A model generated the notes under the pieces. The model made no database searches and was not told the origin of the DNA. It worked only from the letters and a program-made list of their open reading frames with translations. 64,000 bases of DNA from Bacteroidales bacterium F22 (lineage in GTDB: Bacteria > Bacteroidota > Bacteroidia > Bacteroidales > Bacteroidaceae), in assembly GCA_029541985.1 (NCBI GenBank), contig CP095414.1:868001-932000 (forward strand), written 5' to 3'. Within the stretch, counting starts at the first letter, position 1, and the number at the start of each line of letters is the position of its first letter. A program made the position numbers and the translations under genes. Shown in pieces: positions 36,601-45,980 of the stretch.

Positions 36601-38058
36601 TTACTTCGTAGGAGTCTGAGCCAATGTAGCGACTAAGAATTCCCAGAAACGAGTAACAGAAGGGATATTAGCTCTTTCGTCAGGAGAGTGAGGAGAGCGC
36701 AATGTAGGACCGAAACTAATCATATCCAACCCTGGTTTATTCGCTCCGATGATACCACACTCAAGTCCAGCATGAATCACTTTGACAGCAGGTTCAGTGC
36801 CAAATTGGTCTTCATAACTCTTCTTCATTGCAGCCAATATAGGAGACTCCACATTAGGATCCCAGCCACTATAGCTACCTGAAAATTCAACCTTAAATCC
36901 AGCCATACTGAAACAGCTCTCTAAACTAGTCGAAAGATACTCTTTCATGCTTTCGCTAGAACTACGAGCCAATATCTGGACACTACCTTTCCCGTCTGCC
37001 AATTCGACAATAGCAAGATTGCTAGAAGTCTCCACAGTATCAGGAATAGTAGGGATCATACGAGTGACGCCATTTTGACAAGCAAATACCGCATCTACGA
37101 AATTATCTTGAATCTCAGCAGGCACCTGTTGAGCAGCATGAGCCACAGTACTTACAGTCAAAGAAATAGGAGTTTCGATTGACCCAAATTCTTCATTAAA
37201 TAGATTCTCGCAATAAGCAGCTAAATCAATAATTTCTTGTTCGTTGCCTGCAGGAACAGAAAGCACCACCTCACATTCACGAGGAATCGCATTGCGCATG
37301 TTACCGCCTACCCAACTAACCAATCGAGCCTCATAAGTAGCGATTGCTTCACGAATCATACGAACCATTAATTTGTTAGCATTGGCACGTCCAGAATTGA
37401 TTTCCATACCAGAGTGTCCACCACGAAGTCCTTTGAGCGTCAATTTCAAAGAGACATCCTCTTCTTCAGTAGCCTCTGGTTTGTATTCTATAGATGCAGT
37501 AACATCCACACCACCAGCACAACCGATATACAATTCCCCTTCATCTTCAGAATCAAGGTTAAGTAAGATTTCGCCTTTTGTCTCATCAGGTTCTAGACCA
37601 AAAGCGCCGAACATACCCGTTTCTTCATCAGTAGTAAACAACGCTTCGATAGGACCATGAGGCATCTCTTTATCCTCAAGTACAGCCATAATAGCAGCCA
37701 CACCAAGTCCATTATCAGCTCCAAGAGTGGTTCCTTTAGCTTTGAGCCAATCACCATCAATAACAGTCTGTATAGGATCTTTTTCGAAGTCATGTTCCAC
37801 ATCATTATTTTTCTGAGGAACCATGTCCATGTGAGACTGTAGGATGACTCCTTTACGATTTTCCATACCAGGAGTAGCTGGTTTACGAATAATGACATTA
37901 CCCGTTTTATCTATCAATGATTCAAGTCCTAGATTTTCACCAAATGAGACTAAGAATTTTGAAATAGGTCCCATAAATCCAGATGGACGAGGGATTTGAT
38001 TTAACTTATGAAAGTTCCCCCACACACATTTGGGGCTAAGGTCTAGAATTTGTTTCAT
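36601..38058 (-). CDS. pepD: Aminoacyl-histidine dipeptidase
   Basis: Cytosolic M20C-family dinuclear zinc dipeptidase with broad specificity (PepD, carnosinase-type). Metal-site motifs are visible: 'ILQSHMDMVPQ' (His and Asp), 'TTLGADNGLGVAA' (bridging Asp), 'TTDEETGMFGA' (catalytic Glu plus ligand), and the C-terminal 'HAGLECGIIG' and 'SPHSPDERANI'. The length of 485 fits. It lies between the flippase-like gene (20-base gap) and rfbA. Confidence 0.94.
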   Translation of the reverse strand: MKQILDLSPKCVWGNFHKLNQIPRPSGFMGPISKFLVSFGENLGLESLIDKTGNVIIRKPATPGMENRKGVILQSHMDMVPQKNNDVEHDFEKDPIQTVIDGDWLKAKGTTLGADNGLGVAAIMAVLEDKEMPHGPIEALFTTDEETGMFGAFGLEPDETKGEILLNLDSEDEGELYIGCAGGVDVTASIEYKPEATEEEDVSLKLTLKGLRGGHSGMEINSGRANANKLMVRMIREAIATYEARLVSWVGGNMRNAIPRECEVVLSVPAGNEQEIIDLAAYCENLFNEEFGSIETPISLTVSTVAHAAQQVPAEIQDNFVDAVFACQNGVTRMIPTIPDTVETSSNLAIVELADGKGSVQILARSSSESMKEYLSTSLESCFSMAGFKVEFSGSYSGWDPNVESPILAAMKKSYEDQFGTEPAVKVIHAGLECGIIGANKPGLDMISFGPTLRSPHSPDERANIPSVTRFWEFLVATLAQTPTK

Positions 38059-38078
38059 ATTCTTTTCTTCGTTAAAAA

Positions 38079-39086
38079 TTAATGTTTATGATTTCCAACA
38101 AATTTACTGTTTTTTCTTCGGAATTGCAAAGCTATCAGGCTAAATATTCCAAGTACTATCACGAGTAGCGTCTGCAAGCCATGCACGATAAGTGCAAAAG
38201 CAGCAGCATCCACGCTATCCACCCCGTAGAGGACAAGTCCTGATATGACTGCAAAATGCCAAGGGCCAGCGCCATTTGGAGTAGGGACTAATACCGCGAA
38301 ACTACCGGCCACAAAGAGCAAAAGAGCAGCTCCCATGCCAAGTGAAGCAGTAAAGGAGAAGCAATAGAAAGTAAGACTAAAATGAAAGAAATAACAAGCC
38401 CAGATACCGATAGTATAGAGTATATAAAGCGATTTATTCTCGACACGTCCCACGCTCAATAAGCCATCTCTCATCTGAAAAAGAATCCGTCGAATCTTTT
38501 GCCCCAAGCCTAGTCGATGAAAAACGAAATAGCTCAGCGAAAGGAAAGCAAATATCCCCACGATAAGCAAAAATAATTTACTTCCTGAGAAAAGCGAACT
38601 GACGTGTTTGACTGTAAGACCAGTTTGATCCAAGAAAGACATAAGCGTATCAAATTGGAAAAAGATAGAAGCCAAGACAAAAGCCAACGAACAAATCATA
38701 TCGATGATTCGTTCCGTCACTACCGTACCAAAAGAAGCACTTAAAGGGATATTGTCAGACCGTTTCAATACGCCACAACGAGTCACCTCCCCCGCCCTAG
38801 GAACGACTAAATTGGTTGCGTAAGACAAAAAGATAGCATCGATACACCGTTCGTTTCGTGGATGATACCCCATAGGATCGAGCGTCAGTTTCCACCGAAG
38901 TCCTCTCAGCACATGGGCCAAAATGCCGAAGCTAAGGGAAAAAAGCATCCACCAGGGATTCATCTTATGCATGAAAATATCCCCCGCTCGAAGGAAATCA
39001 AAGTCTCTATAGACCCAAAATAAAACAAAAGCTCCTAAAACAATAGGAAGGACAATTTTTATTGATGTTTGAACTACTTTTTTCAA
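38079..39086 (-). CDS. Flippase-like membrane protein (UPF0104 / LPG synthase TM domain)
   Basis: Integral membrane protein of the UPF0104 family, homologous to the membrane half of lysylphosphatidylglycerol synthase. About eight hydrophobic segments are visible, with the family motifs 'HVLRGLRWKLTL', 'NLVVPRAGEVTRCGVLKR', 'GTVVTERIIDM' and 'LVPTPNGAGPWHFAVI' (PxPGGxG-like). The aminoacyl-transferase domain is absent, so it is probably a lipid or polyprenyl-linked substrate transporter. It heads the pepD-rfbA-rfbB run. Its -7 box faces the rsmA promoter. Confidence 0.85.
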   Translation of the reverse strand: MKKVVQTSIKIVLPIVLGAFVLFWVYRDFDFLRAGDIFMHKMNPWWMLFSLSFGILAHVLRGLRWKLTLDPMGYHPRNERCIDAIFLSYATNLVVPRAGEVTRCGVLKRSDNIPLSASFGTVVTERIIDMICSLAFVLASIFFQFDTLMSFLDQTGLTVKHVSSLFSGSKLFLLIVGIFAFLSLSYFVFHRLGLGQKIRRILFQMRDGLLSVGRVENKSLYILYTIGIWACYFFHFSLTFYCFSFTASLGMGAALLLFVAGSFAVLVPTPNGAGPWHFAVISGLVLYGVDSVDAAAFALIVHGLQTLLVIVLGIFSLIALQFRRKNSKFVGNHKH

Positions 39087-39095
39087 CTTATTTTA

Positions 39096-39103
39096 TATCT
39101 TTG
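39096..39103 (+). promoter_or_regulatory. -7 box for rsmA
   Basis: TATCTTTG, about 75 bases before the rsmA ATG. The opposing minus-strand box starts only 8 bases further right, so the two promoters overlap completely. Confidence 0.6.
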
Positions 39104-39110
39104 TACAAGG

Positions 39111-39118
39111 CAAAGATA
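39111..39118 (-). promoter_or_regulatory. -7 box for flippase-like gene
   Basis: The minus strand reads TATCTTTG about 25 bases before the flippase-like ATG. Polymerase bound here would cover the rsmA promoter. Confidence 0.6.
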
Positions 39119-39177
39119 GTCTTTTTGGCATCATTTGCAATAAATTAGAATCATAAAGATAGGCAAAGAAATTTAAC

Positions 39178-40011
39178 ATGCGTAGAGTAAAGCCCAAGAA
39201 GTTCCTCGGTCAACACTTTTTAAATGACCTCAAAGTAGCACAGTATATAGCTGACACAGTAGATGCTGTCCCAGAACTTCCGATATTAGAGGTTGGACCA
39301 GGCATGGGGGTTTTAACCCAATATTTAGTCACAAAGAAGCGCCAGCTGAAAGTAGTCGAATTGGATTTTGAATCGGTCGACTATTTACGTGAGAATTATC
39401 CAAAGTTGGAAGATGACATCATAGAAGATGATTTTCTCAAGATGCACATCGACCATTTATTTGACGGCAAACCGTTCGTTTTGACTGGCAATTATCCCTA
39501 TAATATTTCAAGTCAGATTTTCTTTAAAATGCTTGATAACAAGGATCAGATTCCTTGTTGTACAGGGATGATACAGAAAGAAGTCGCTGAGCGTATTGCT
39601 TCAGGACCTGGCAGCAAGAAATATGGAATCATCAGTGTGCTGATACAAGCATGGTATGATGTAGAATATCTCCTCACCGTGCCGCCCACCGTGTTTAACC
39701 CTCCACCGAAAGTAGAGAGTGCAGTGATACGTATGACACGCAATGAGGTAACCGATTTAGGATGTAATCCCGTCTTATTTAAGAATATCGTCAAGACGAC
39801 TTTTAATCAACGCAGGAAGACGCTTCGAAATTCGATTAAGCCCATTCTTGGCAAAGGGGATGAACTCGTCGATGATGAATTGTTCAACAAAAGGCCAGAA
39901 CAGTTGAGTGTCAAGCAATTTATTGACCTCACGAATAGTGTAGAAAAAGCACTCGCCAAACAAACAAAAAGAGCGCAGGATAAAGCTGCTCAAGAGATAG
40001 AAGAAGAGTAG
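39178..40011 (+). CDS. rsmA: 16S rRNA A1518/A1519 dimethyltransferase
   Basis: KsgA/RsmA dimethylates two adjacent adenosines near the 3' end of 16S rRNA during small-subunit assembly. SAM-binding motif I is 'ILEVGPGMGVLTQYL'. The catalytic motif IV is 'LTGNYPYNISSQIFF' (NxPY), and 'VPPTVFNPPPKVESAVIRM' is diagnostic. 'TTFNQRRKTLRNSI' marks the C-terminal helical part. The last ~20 residues are a charged tail. It is followed by mgtE after 60 bases. Confidence 0.96.
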   Translation: MRRVKPKKFLGQHFLNDLKVAQYIADTVDAVPELPILEVGPGMGVLTQYLVTKKRQLKVVELDFESVDYLRENYPKLEDDIIEDDFLKMHIDHLFDGKPFVLTGNYPYNISSQIFFKMLDNKDQIPCCTGMIQKEVAERIASGPGSKKYGIISVLIQAWYDVEYLLTVPPTVFNPPPKVESAVIRMTRNEVTDLGCNPVLFKNIVKTTFNQRRKTLRNSIKPILGKGDELVDDELFNKRPEQLSVKQFIDLTNSVEKALAKQTKRAQDKAAQEIEEE

Positions 40012-40071
40012 AGAGCATCATTCTCAAACAAAAGAATTGATGCTGACATATATAGTAAACGACTACAACAG

Positions 40072-41421
40072 ATGGAAGTTGTCAACCTAGAATATTTAAA
40101 TCATCTACGAGATTTAATATTAGCAGACGAAAATGACCAAATCAAAGAGATGTTGGCCAATTTGCACCCTGCTGATATTGCTGAAGTAATAGACGAGCTA
40201 AATCTCGAAGATGCAATCAAGATATATCGGTCACTAGACAATGAGCTAGCGGCAGATGTACTCATAGAGATGGATGAAGATGACCGGAATAAATTATTAA
40301 ATTCCCTCTCATCCGAAACGATTGCGCGTCGATTTGTAGACCATATGGATACGGATGATGCTGTTGAGATTATCCGTGAAATGGACGAAGAGAAACAAGA
40401 TGAGGTCTTGTCTCAACTCGAAGATTTCGAACAAGCTGGAGATATTGTCGAACTCCTTAAATATCATGAAGATACCGCCGGAGGTCATATGCAGACTGAG
40501 ATGGTGGTGGTCAATGAGAATTGGAGTATGCCTGAATGCGTCAAAGAGATGCGTGTACAAGCTGAGAACTTGGAACATTTATACTATGTCTATGTAGTGG
40601 ACAATGAAGAACGATTGCAAGGTATTTTTCCGCTGAAGAGCATGATTACTTCGCCATCAGTTTCTAAGGTGAAGCATGTCATGACTCGCGATGCCAAGGC
40701 AGTAGATACCGACACCCCAATAGAAGATGTCATCACTGCCATCGAAAAATATGACTTAGTAGCTGTCCCCGTGGTCGATGCCATAGGACGACTGGTAGGA
40801 CAGATTACAGTAGATGATGTGATGGATGAAGCCCGTGAGATTTCGGAGAAAGATTACCAAATGGCTTCTGGTCTTTCACAAGATGTAGAAGGAGATGACA
40901 GTGTACTTCGCCAGACTCAAGCCAGACTCCCATGGTTACTCATCGGGATGCTTGGTGGAATCAGTAACTCATGGATATTAGATGGATATAACAATGTCCT
41001 ACTAGCACATCCTGAGATGGCACTATTTATTCCTCTGATTGGAGGTACTGGTGGAAATGTAGGTACCCAATCATCGGCTATTATCGTACAGGGATTAGCT
41101 AATAAATCATTAGATGCCTCTGACGTATGGAAGCAGCTAGCGAAAGAAGCTGTAGTAGCACTAATCAATGCGACAATTATCTCATTGCTTATATACATCT
41201 ATACATTCTTCAGATTTGGACCGATGGAAACTATGACTTATTCAGTACCAATCAGTCTGTTCTCTGTCGTCATGTTTGCCTCAATATTTGGAACACTTGT
41301 TCCGATGCTACTAGAAAAAATCAAAGTGGATCCTGCCATAGCTACAGGGCCATTTATTGCGATAACAAATGACATCATAGGTATGATGCTTTATATGGGA
41401 GTGACGACACTTTTGTCCTAA
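40072..41421 (+). CDS. mgtE: Magnesium transporter MgtE
   Basis: Mg2+ channel/transporter of the inner membrane, gated by cytosolic magnesium. The N-terminal helical domain has the repeated 'LADVLIEMDEDDR' type sequence, followed by two CBS domains (about residues 135-255). Five C-terminal membrane helices include 'PWLLIGMLGGISNSWIL' and the pore-region 'GGTGGNVGTQSSAIIVQGLA'. The length of 449 is normal. Pairing with rsmA is common in Bacteroidales. I see no Mg-responsive leader in the short upstream gap. Confidence 0.95.
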   Translation: MEVVNLEYLNHLRDLILADENDQIKEMLANLHPADIAEVIDELNLEDAIKIYRSLDNELAADVLIEMDEDDRNKLLNSLSSETIARRFVDHMDTDDAVEIIREMDEEKQDEVLSQLEDFEQAGDIVELLKYHEDTAGGHMQTEMVVVNENWSMPECVKEMRVQAENLEHLYYVYVVDNEERLQGIFPLKSMITSPSVSKVKHVMTRDAKAVDTDTPIEDVITAIEKYDLVAVPVVDAIGRLVGQITVDDVMDEAREISEKDYQMASGLSQDVEGDDSVLRQTQARLPWLLIGMLGGISNSWILDGYNNVLLAHPEMALFIPLIGGTGGNVGTQSSAIIVQGLANKSLDASDVWKQLAKEAVVALINATIISLLIYIYTFFRFGPMETMTYSVPISLFSVVMFASIFGTLVPMLLEKIKVDPAIATGPFIAITNDIIGMMLYMGVTTLLS

Positions 41422-41463
41422 CTCTATGGAACCTTAAGTTTAATTCTTAATTAATGGACTATT

Positions 41464-43503
41464 ATGGATTCAGAAATGACTAACCAAGAGCAAGAAATTA
41501 AAAAGTCATCTGCAGTTACTAGTGCAGAGGACATTGCCAACTTGGGTACAGCTGATGCTTCAACAGCTAACGAAGAGAAAAAAGAAGCAAAAGTAACAAA
41601 TCTGGAAGAAGCAGTTAAAGCTGATCAAGTAGAAGCGACGGAAGCTCCAGCAGAAGCAAAGACAGAAGCAGAAGCTACTGTTGACACTTCTCAGCAGGAG
41701 AACCCAGTCACTCTTGACACTGTAAAAAGTCCGAAGAAGAAGAGCTTTGACCATGAGTTTACAAGTAGACAAAATGTCCTTGCTTATATGGAGCGCGCTT
41801 GGGAAGAGAAGAAGGTGCTTAACCGTAGCGAAACGGAGAGACTGAAACAAATCTTTTTCAAATTGTCTCAGACAGAACTGGAAGAGACTAAGAAAGCGTT
41901 TATCGAAGCAGGAAAAGATGTAGAGAAATTTCTACCGACTCCTGATGCTATCGATGAGCGTATGAAGGAGCTCCGTGGTCTTTTCAAGAAAAGAAGAGAA
42001 GAACACACACAAGAGGTCAGCAAAATCAAGGAAGAGAACTTAGCTAAAAAATTAGGGTTCATCTCTCGATTGAAAGAAATTGTGACTTCTGAGGATGATA
42101 TCAACAAATACTACAACGAAGTAAAAGAGATCCAAAGAACATGGAATGAGCTTAGACTTATTCCAGAACAAAAGACTACTGAATTGTGGAAACAATACCA
42201 TAAGGAAGTAGAGAAATTCTATGATAGATTAAGAATCAATCATGAATATCGGGATTATGACTTCAAAAAGAATAGAGTCATCAAGGAGAAACTCTGCGAA
42301 GTAGCAGAAGGACTTCTCAATGAACCTGACATCGTATCTGCATTTCACCAACTTCAAAATCTTCACCAAGAATATAGAGAAGCAGGACCTGTAGAGAAAG
42401 ATATTCGTGAGACGCTATGGCAACGATTCAAGGCGGCATCTACCGAAATTAATAAGAGACATCAAGAGCACTTCGAGAAACTAAGAGAAAAAGAAAATCA
42501 CAATTTGGATGAGAAGACAGTCATCTGCGAAATCGTAGAACAATATGACTTGACCGAATTGAAAAGTTTCTCGGACTGGGATAGAGCAACCAAAGAAGTT
42601 CTTGCTTTGCAAGCCAAATGGAAGAAAATCGGTTATGCTCCACAAAAGATGAACAACAAGATCTTCGAGCGGTTCCGCAAAGCTTGTGATATTTTCTTCG
42701 AGACGAAAGCAAAATTCTTCAAGGAAATCAAGAAGACAATGAATGAGAACTTAGCTAAGAAGCGCGAATTGTGTGAAAAAGCAGAGGCCCTCAAAGACAA
42801 TACTGATTGGGAAGAAACAGCTGAAAAACTTATCCAATTGCAAAAAGACTGGAAAGCGATCGGACCGATTCCTCGTAAACATTCAGATAGCTTATGGAAG
42901 CGATTCCTTGAGGCTTGTGATAGTTTCTTTGCTAAGAAGAAAGAAGCGAAACCAAGCAAACTAGATATTGAGAGAAAGAACCTGAAGGCTAAAAAGATGC
43001 TTATCGCTGAACTCCGTGAACTTACAGATGCAGTTCCAGTAGATGAACTTCGCGATATCATCAATGCCAAACTCGATGAATGGAAAACATTGGGGCATGT
43101 ACCTTACAGAGATAAAGATAAGATATTCAAGCAATTTCATGATGAGATAGATCGCTTGATGGATATCACTGGTGGTACAGGTCGAGGTGGAAGAAAAAGA
43201 GACCATGCACCTAGCAATTACTACAACCAAAATGCTGGTGGTGGAGAGCGAAGTAAGTTGGTACGCGATGCTGAGAAGAAACGTGGTGAGATTAGTACAT
43301 TTGAAAATAATCTAGGCTTCTTCAAATCAGCTAAAAGTAGTAACAATCCTATCGTAGAGGAAATGCTAAAGAATGTGGACAAACTCAAGAAAGAATTGGC
43401 AACCATTCTAGATAAGATTAAAGAGATTGATAACCCTACTCCAAAAGTAGAAGAAGAACAATCTCAAGCTACTACCGAAGAGACTCCTATTGTAGAGGAG
43501 TAA
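41464..43503 (+). CDS. DUF349 repeat protein
   Basis: Cytoplasmic helical protein of unknown function, common in Bacteroidota. The first ~95 residues are an acidic, Ala/Glu/Thr-rich low-complexity stretch. After that come several DUF349 repeats of about 70 residues, each with a W and patterns such as 'WNELRLIPEQKTTELWKQYHKEVEKFYDRL' and 'WKAIGPIPRKHSDSLWKRFLEACDSFF'. A coiled coil and a second acidic tail end the protein. Distant relation to bacterial DUF349 proteins such as E. coli YgaU-unrelated YdgA-type families cannot be resolved here. It is followed by a strong terminator. Confidence 0.88.
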   Translation: MDSEMTNQEQEIKKSSAVTSAEDIANLGTADASTANEEKKEAKVTNLEEAVKADQVEATEAPAEAKTEAEATVDTSQQENPVTLDTVKSPKKKSFDHEFTSRQNVLAYMERAWEEKKVLNRSETERLKQIFFKLSQTELEETKKAFIEAGKDVEKFLPTPDAIDERMKELRGLFKKRREEHTQEVSKIKEENLAKKLGFISRLKEIVTSEDDINKYYNEVKEIQRTWNELRLIPEQKTTELWKQYHKEVEKFYDRLRINHEYRDYDFKKNRVIKEKLCEVAEGLLNEPDIVSAFHQLQNLHQEYREAGPVEKDIRETLWQRFKAASTEINKRHQEHFEKLREKENHNLDEKTVICEIVEQYDLTELKSFSDWDRATKEVLALQAKWKKIGYAPQKMNNKIFERFRKACDIFFETKAKFFKEIKKTMNENLAKKRELCEKAEALKDNTDWEETAEKLIQLQKDWKAIGPIPRKHSDSLWKRFLEACDSFFAKKKEAKPSKLDIERKNLKAKKMLIAELRELTDAVPVDELRDIINAKLDEWKTLGHVPYRDKDKIFKQFHDEIDRLMDITGGTGRGGRKRDHAPSNYYNQNAGGGERSKLVRDAEKKRGEISTFENNLGFFKSAKSSNNPIVEEMLKNVDKLKKELATILDKIKEIDNPTPKVEEEQSQATTEETPIVEE

Positions 43504-43536
43504 TAATGAGCATATAAAGAATCATACCTATATAAT

Positions 43537-43573
43537 AAAGCGTGCATTATCATAATGATAATGCACGCTTTTT
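43537..43573. terminator. Bidirectional intrinsic terminator
   Basis: CGTGCATTATCA and TGATAATGCACG make a perfect 12-bp stem with a 3-base loop, extended by AAAG/CTTT. It lies between the convergent DUF349 and rsgA genes, with a T-run on the plus side and a shorter one on the minus side. Confidence 0.9.
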
Positions 43574-43594
43574 ATATTATGAAGTCAAAAGGTC

Positions 43595-44554
43595 CTATCC
43601 TCCTCGGTATTTTGATTCATCTTCATCTTCCAACATAGATAGATAAGAGATATATCGAGAACGAGCTACCTCACCCTTTTCCAATGCTGCGAGTACTGCA
43701 CACCCAGGTTCATGCTGATGCGTACAGTTATTGAATTTGCAATCTGCTGACAACTCGAAGAATTCACGGAAATAATGAGCGATTTCTCCTTCTTTCATGT
43801 CAAAAGTACCGAAACCTTTGATTCCTGGAGTATCTATTATATACCCTGAAGAATCAGGCAACAAAAACATCTCACTAAAAGTAGTCGTATGCATCCCTGT
43901 CTTGTGCGCTTCGGAGATCTCTGCCGTACGAGCTTCCGCCTGAGGAAGTAAAAGGTTGATTAACGTCGATTTACCGACTCCACTATGTCCGGAGAAAAGT
44001 GAAATCTTATCATGCATCAAAGTCAATAGACGTTCCACACCTTCACCTGTAGTAGCTGATAACTTGTAACAAGGATATCCTATGGCAGTATATAAGGAGA
44101 CTAAATCGTCAAGACGGTTCATGTCAGCCTCATCATAGAGGTCCACCTTATTGAAAAGGATAGTTACAGGCACATCATATGCCTCTGCACTAGCCAAGAA
44201 TCTATCGATAAAAGTAGTCGATGTGACAGGATAGTTCACTGTTGCTAATAAGAAACAGACATCTAGATTGGCAGCTAAGATATGAGACTGCTTACTGAGA
44301 TTAGAAGAGCGACGAACAATGAAATTCTTTCGTTGTTCGATTTCACAAATCAATCCTGTACCTTCTGCGTTGGCGATGAAATCGACATGGTCACCTACGG
44401 CTATTGGACTGGTACTCTTGATACCACGCAATCGGAAATTACCTTTGACTTTACAGTCTACGACATCTCCTGATGCACTTTTCACTTGATACCAGCTACC
44501 CGTATTACGAATAACTAATCCACTTCGTTTATCTTCTTGTTTACCTGAGGCCAT
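43595..44554 (-). CDS. rsgA: Ribosome-assembly GTPase RsgA
   Basis: Circularly permuted GTPase that checks late 30S maturation. An N-terminal OB fold is followed by the permuted G motifs in the order G4 '[10 protein letters not shown]', G1 '[16 protein letters not shown]' and G3 'DTPGIKGF'. A C-terminal zinc module with '[16 protein letters not shown]' closes the protein. The length is 319. It begins 10 bases after frr, forming a two-gene ribosome-related unit that is common in Bacteroidales. Confidence 0.95.
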   Translation of the reverse strand: MASGKQEDKRSGLVIRNTGSWYQVKSASGDVVDCKVKGNFRLRGIKSTSPIAVGDHVDFIANAEGTGLICEIEQRKNFIVRRSSNLSKQSHILAANLDVCFLLATVNYPVTSTTFIDRFLASAEAYDVPVTILFNKVDLYDEADMNRLDDLVSLYTAIGYPCYKLSATTGEGVERLLTLMHDKISLFSGHSGVGKSTLINLLLPQAEARTAEISEAHKTGMHTTTFSEMFLLPDSSGYIIDTPGIKGFGTFDMKEGEIAHYFREFFELSADCKFNNCTHQHEPGCAVLAALEKGEVARSRYISYLSMLEDEDESKYRGG

Positions 44555-44564
44555 AGAGTGCTTA

Positions 44565-45125
44565 TTAGACAGACATTATCTCTTTAGACTTCGCAGTATA
44601 CAAGTCATCCACCTTCTTGATGTAGACGTCATGTACTTTCTGTAAGCTATCTTCACCATCCTTCTGTGCATCTTCTGCCAATCCATCTTTGACCATTTTT
44701 TTCAACTGGTCGATAGCATCACGACGTGCATTGCGGACACTGACTTTGGCATGTTCTGCTTCTGATTTACATTGCTTAGTTAATTCTTTACGTCTATCCT
44801 CTGTCAATGCAGGGATACCAAGACGAATCACTTCACCATTATTTTCTGGAGTAATCCCTAGATCGGAGTTGATAATAGCTGTCTCAATAGGTTGAAACAT
44901 GTTCTTATCCCATGGTTTGATGACGATAGAACGTGCATCTGGGACAGAGATTGCAGATACATTGTTTAGAGGAACCACAGAGCCATAACTTTCGACCTTG
45001 ATTCCATCTAACAATCTAGTACTAGCACGACCTGCACGAATATGTGACAAGGTATCTTCAAGATGCATAATAGACATCTCCATCATCTCTTCAGCATTGC
45101 TGATTACTTCTTTTACTTCAATCAT
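44565..45125 (-). CDS. frr: Ribosome recycling factor
   Basis: RRF, with EF-G, splits post-termination ribosomes. The 186-residue protein has the full two-domain pattern: '[47 protein letters not shown]' in the hinge/beta domain and '[26 protein letters not shown]' in the helical domain. It is followed by rsgA. The TATCTTTG box in the gap to pyrH suggests it can be transcribed separately from pyrH. Confidence 0.97.
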   Translation of the reverse strand: MIEVKEVISNAEEMMEMSIMHLEDTLSHIRAGRASTRLLDGIKVESYGSVVPLNNVSAISVPDARSIVIKPWDKNMFQPIETAIINSDLGITPENNGEVIRLGIPALTEDRRKELTKQCKSEAEHAKVSVRNARRDAIDQLKKMVKDGLAEDAQKDGEDSLQKVHDVYIKKVDDLYTAKSKEIMSV

Positions 45126-45197
45126 TTTCTTCTATTTTTATTTTCTAGTTTTGCTTTTTAGTTGTTTTCTTTTGCTTTAGAAATCGATACACAAGGG

Positions 45198-45205
45198 CAA
45201 AGATA
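45198..45205 (-). promoter_or_regulatory. -7 box for frr-rsgA
   Basis: The minus strand reads TATCTTTG about 73 bases before the frr ATG, in the 94-base gap after pyrH. The -33 region would lie inside the end of pyrH. Confidence 0.55.
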
Positions 45206-45219
45206 CTATTTTTCGTAGA

Positions 45220-45930
45220 TTACGGATGAACAACAGTCCCTATATTCTCTCCCAAAATGACCTTTTCAAGATTGCCCACTGTATCCATATCAAAGACCAC
45301 GATAGGTAAGTTATTCTCACGACACATCACAGTAGCAGTCAAATCCATCACTTTGAGTCCTCTACTAAGCACCTCATCGTAACTAATCGAATCGAATTTG
45401 GTTGCTGTAGGGTCTTTCTCCGGGTCAGCAGTATAGATTCCATCCACACGAGTACCTTTGAACATCGCATCTGCCTCTATCTCGATTCCTCTAAGAGAAG
45501 AACCAGTATCTGTGGTGAAATAAGGATTACCTGTACCAGCAGACATGATGACTACGTGTCCCTTTTCGAGCAACTCTACGGCTTTCCACTTATTGTAAAA
45601 TTCCCCTATAGGTTCCATACGTATAGCCGTGAGTACCTGAGTAGGCACTCCAGCTGCAGTCAATTCACTGCTAAGGGCCAAGCTATTGATGACAGTGGCC
45701 AACATCCCCATCTGATCTCCTTTGACACGATCAAATCCCTTGCTCGCACCACTTAGTCCACGGAAGATATTACCGCCACCGATGACGATACCAATCTGCA
45801 CCCCTTGGTCGTGCACAGCCTTGATTTGTACTGCATATTCTGCAAGTCGTTTCTCATCAAGACCATATTGTTTATCACCCATCAGACTTTCTCCACTTAA
45901 TTTGAGAAGGATTCTTTTATACTTCACCAT
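45220..45930 (-). CDS. pyrH: UMP kinase
   Basis: Phosphorylates UMP to UDP in pyrimidine synthesis. It is of the bacterial amino-acid-kinase fold: 'RILLKLSGESLMG' at the start, 'GIVIGGGNIFRG', 'DQMGMLATVINSLAL', 'AGTGNPYFTTDTGSSLRGIEIEADAMFKGT' and 'NLEKVILGENIGTVV' at the end. The length of 236 is standard. It is upstream of frr as in many bacteria, with a 94-base gap that contains a second promoter. Confidence 0.97.
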   Translation of the reverse strand: MVKYKRILLKLSGESLMGDKQYGLDEKRLAEYAVQIKAVHDQGVQIGIVIGGGNIFRGLSGASKGFDRVKGDQMGMLATVINSLALSSELTAAGVPTQVLTAIRMEPIGEFYNKWKAVELLEKGHVVIMSAGTGNPYFTTDTGSSLRGIEIEADAMFKGTRVDGIYTADPEKDPTATKFDSISYDEVLSRGLKVMDLTATVMCRENNLPIVVFDMDTVGNLEKVILGENIGTVVHP

Positions 45931-45980
45931 CTTTTTTTCGTTTTATATTTGTTCAAATAATTATCTTCGTTATTAAATCG

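Noticed and set aside
42633-43070. 145-codon minus-strand frame inside the DUF349 gene
   Set aside because: Ser/Phe-rich antisense of Lys/Glu-rich helices, the usual artefact of coiled-coil genes.
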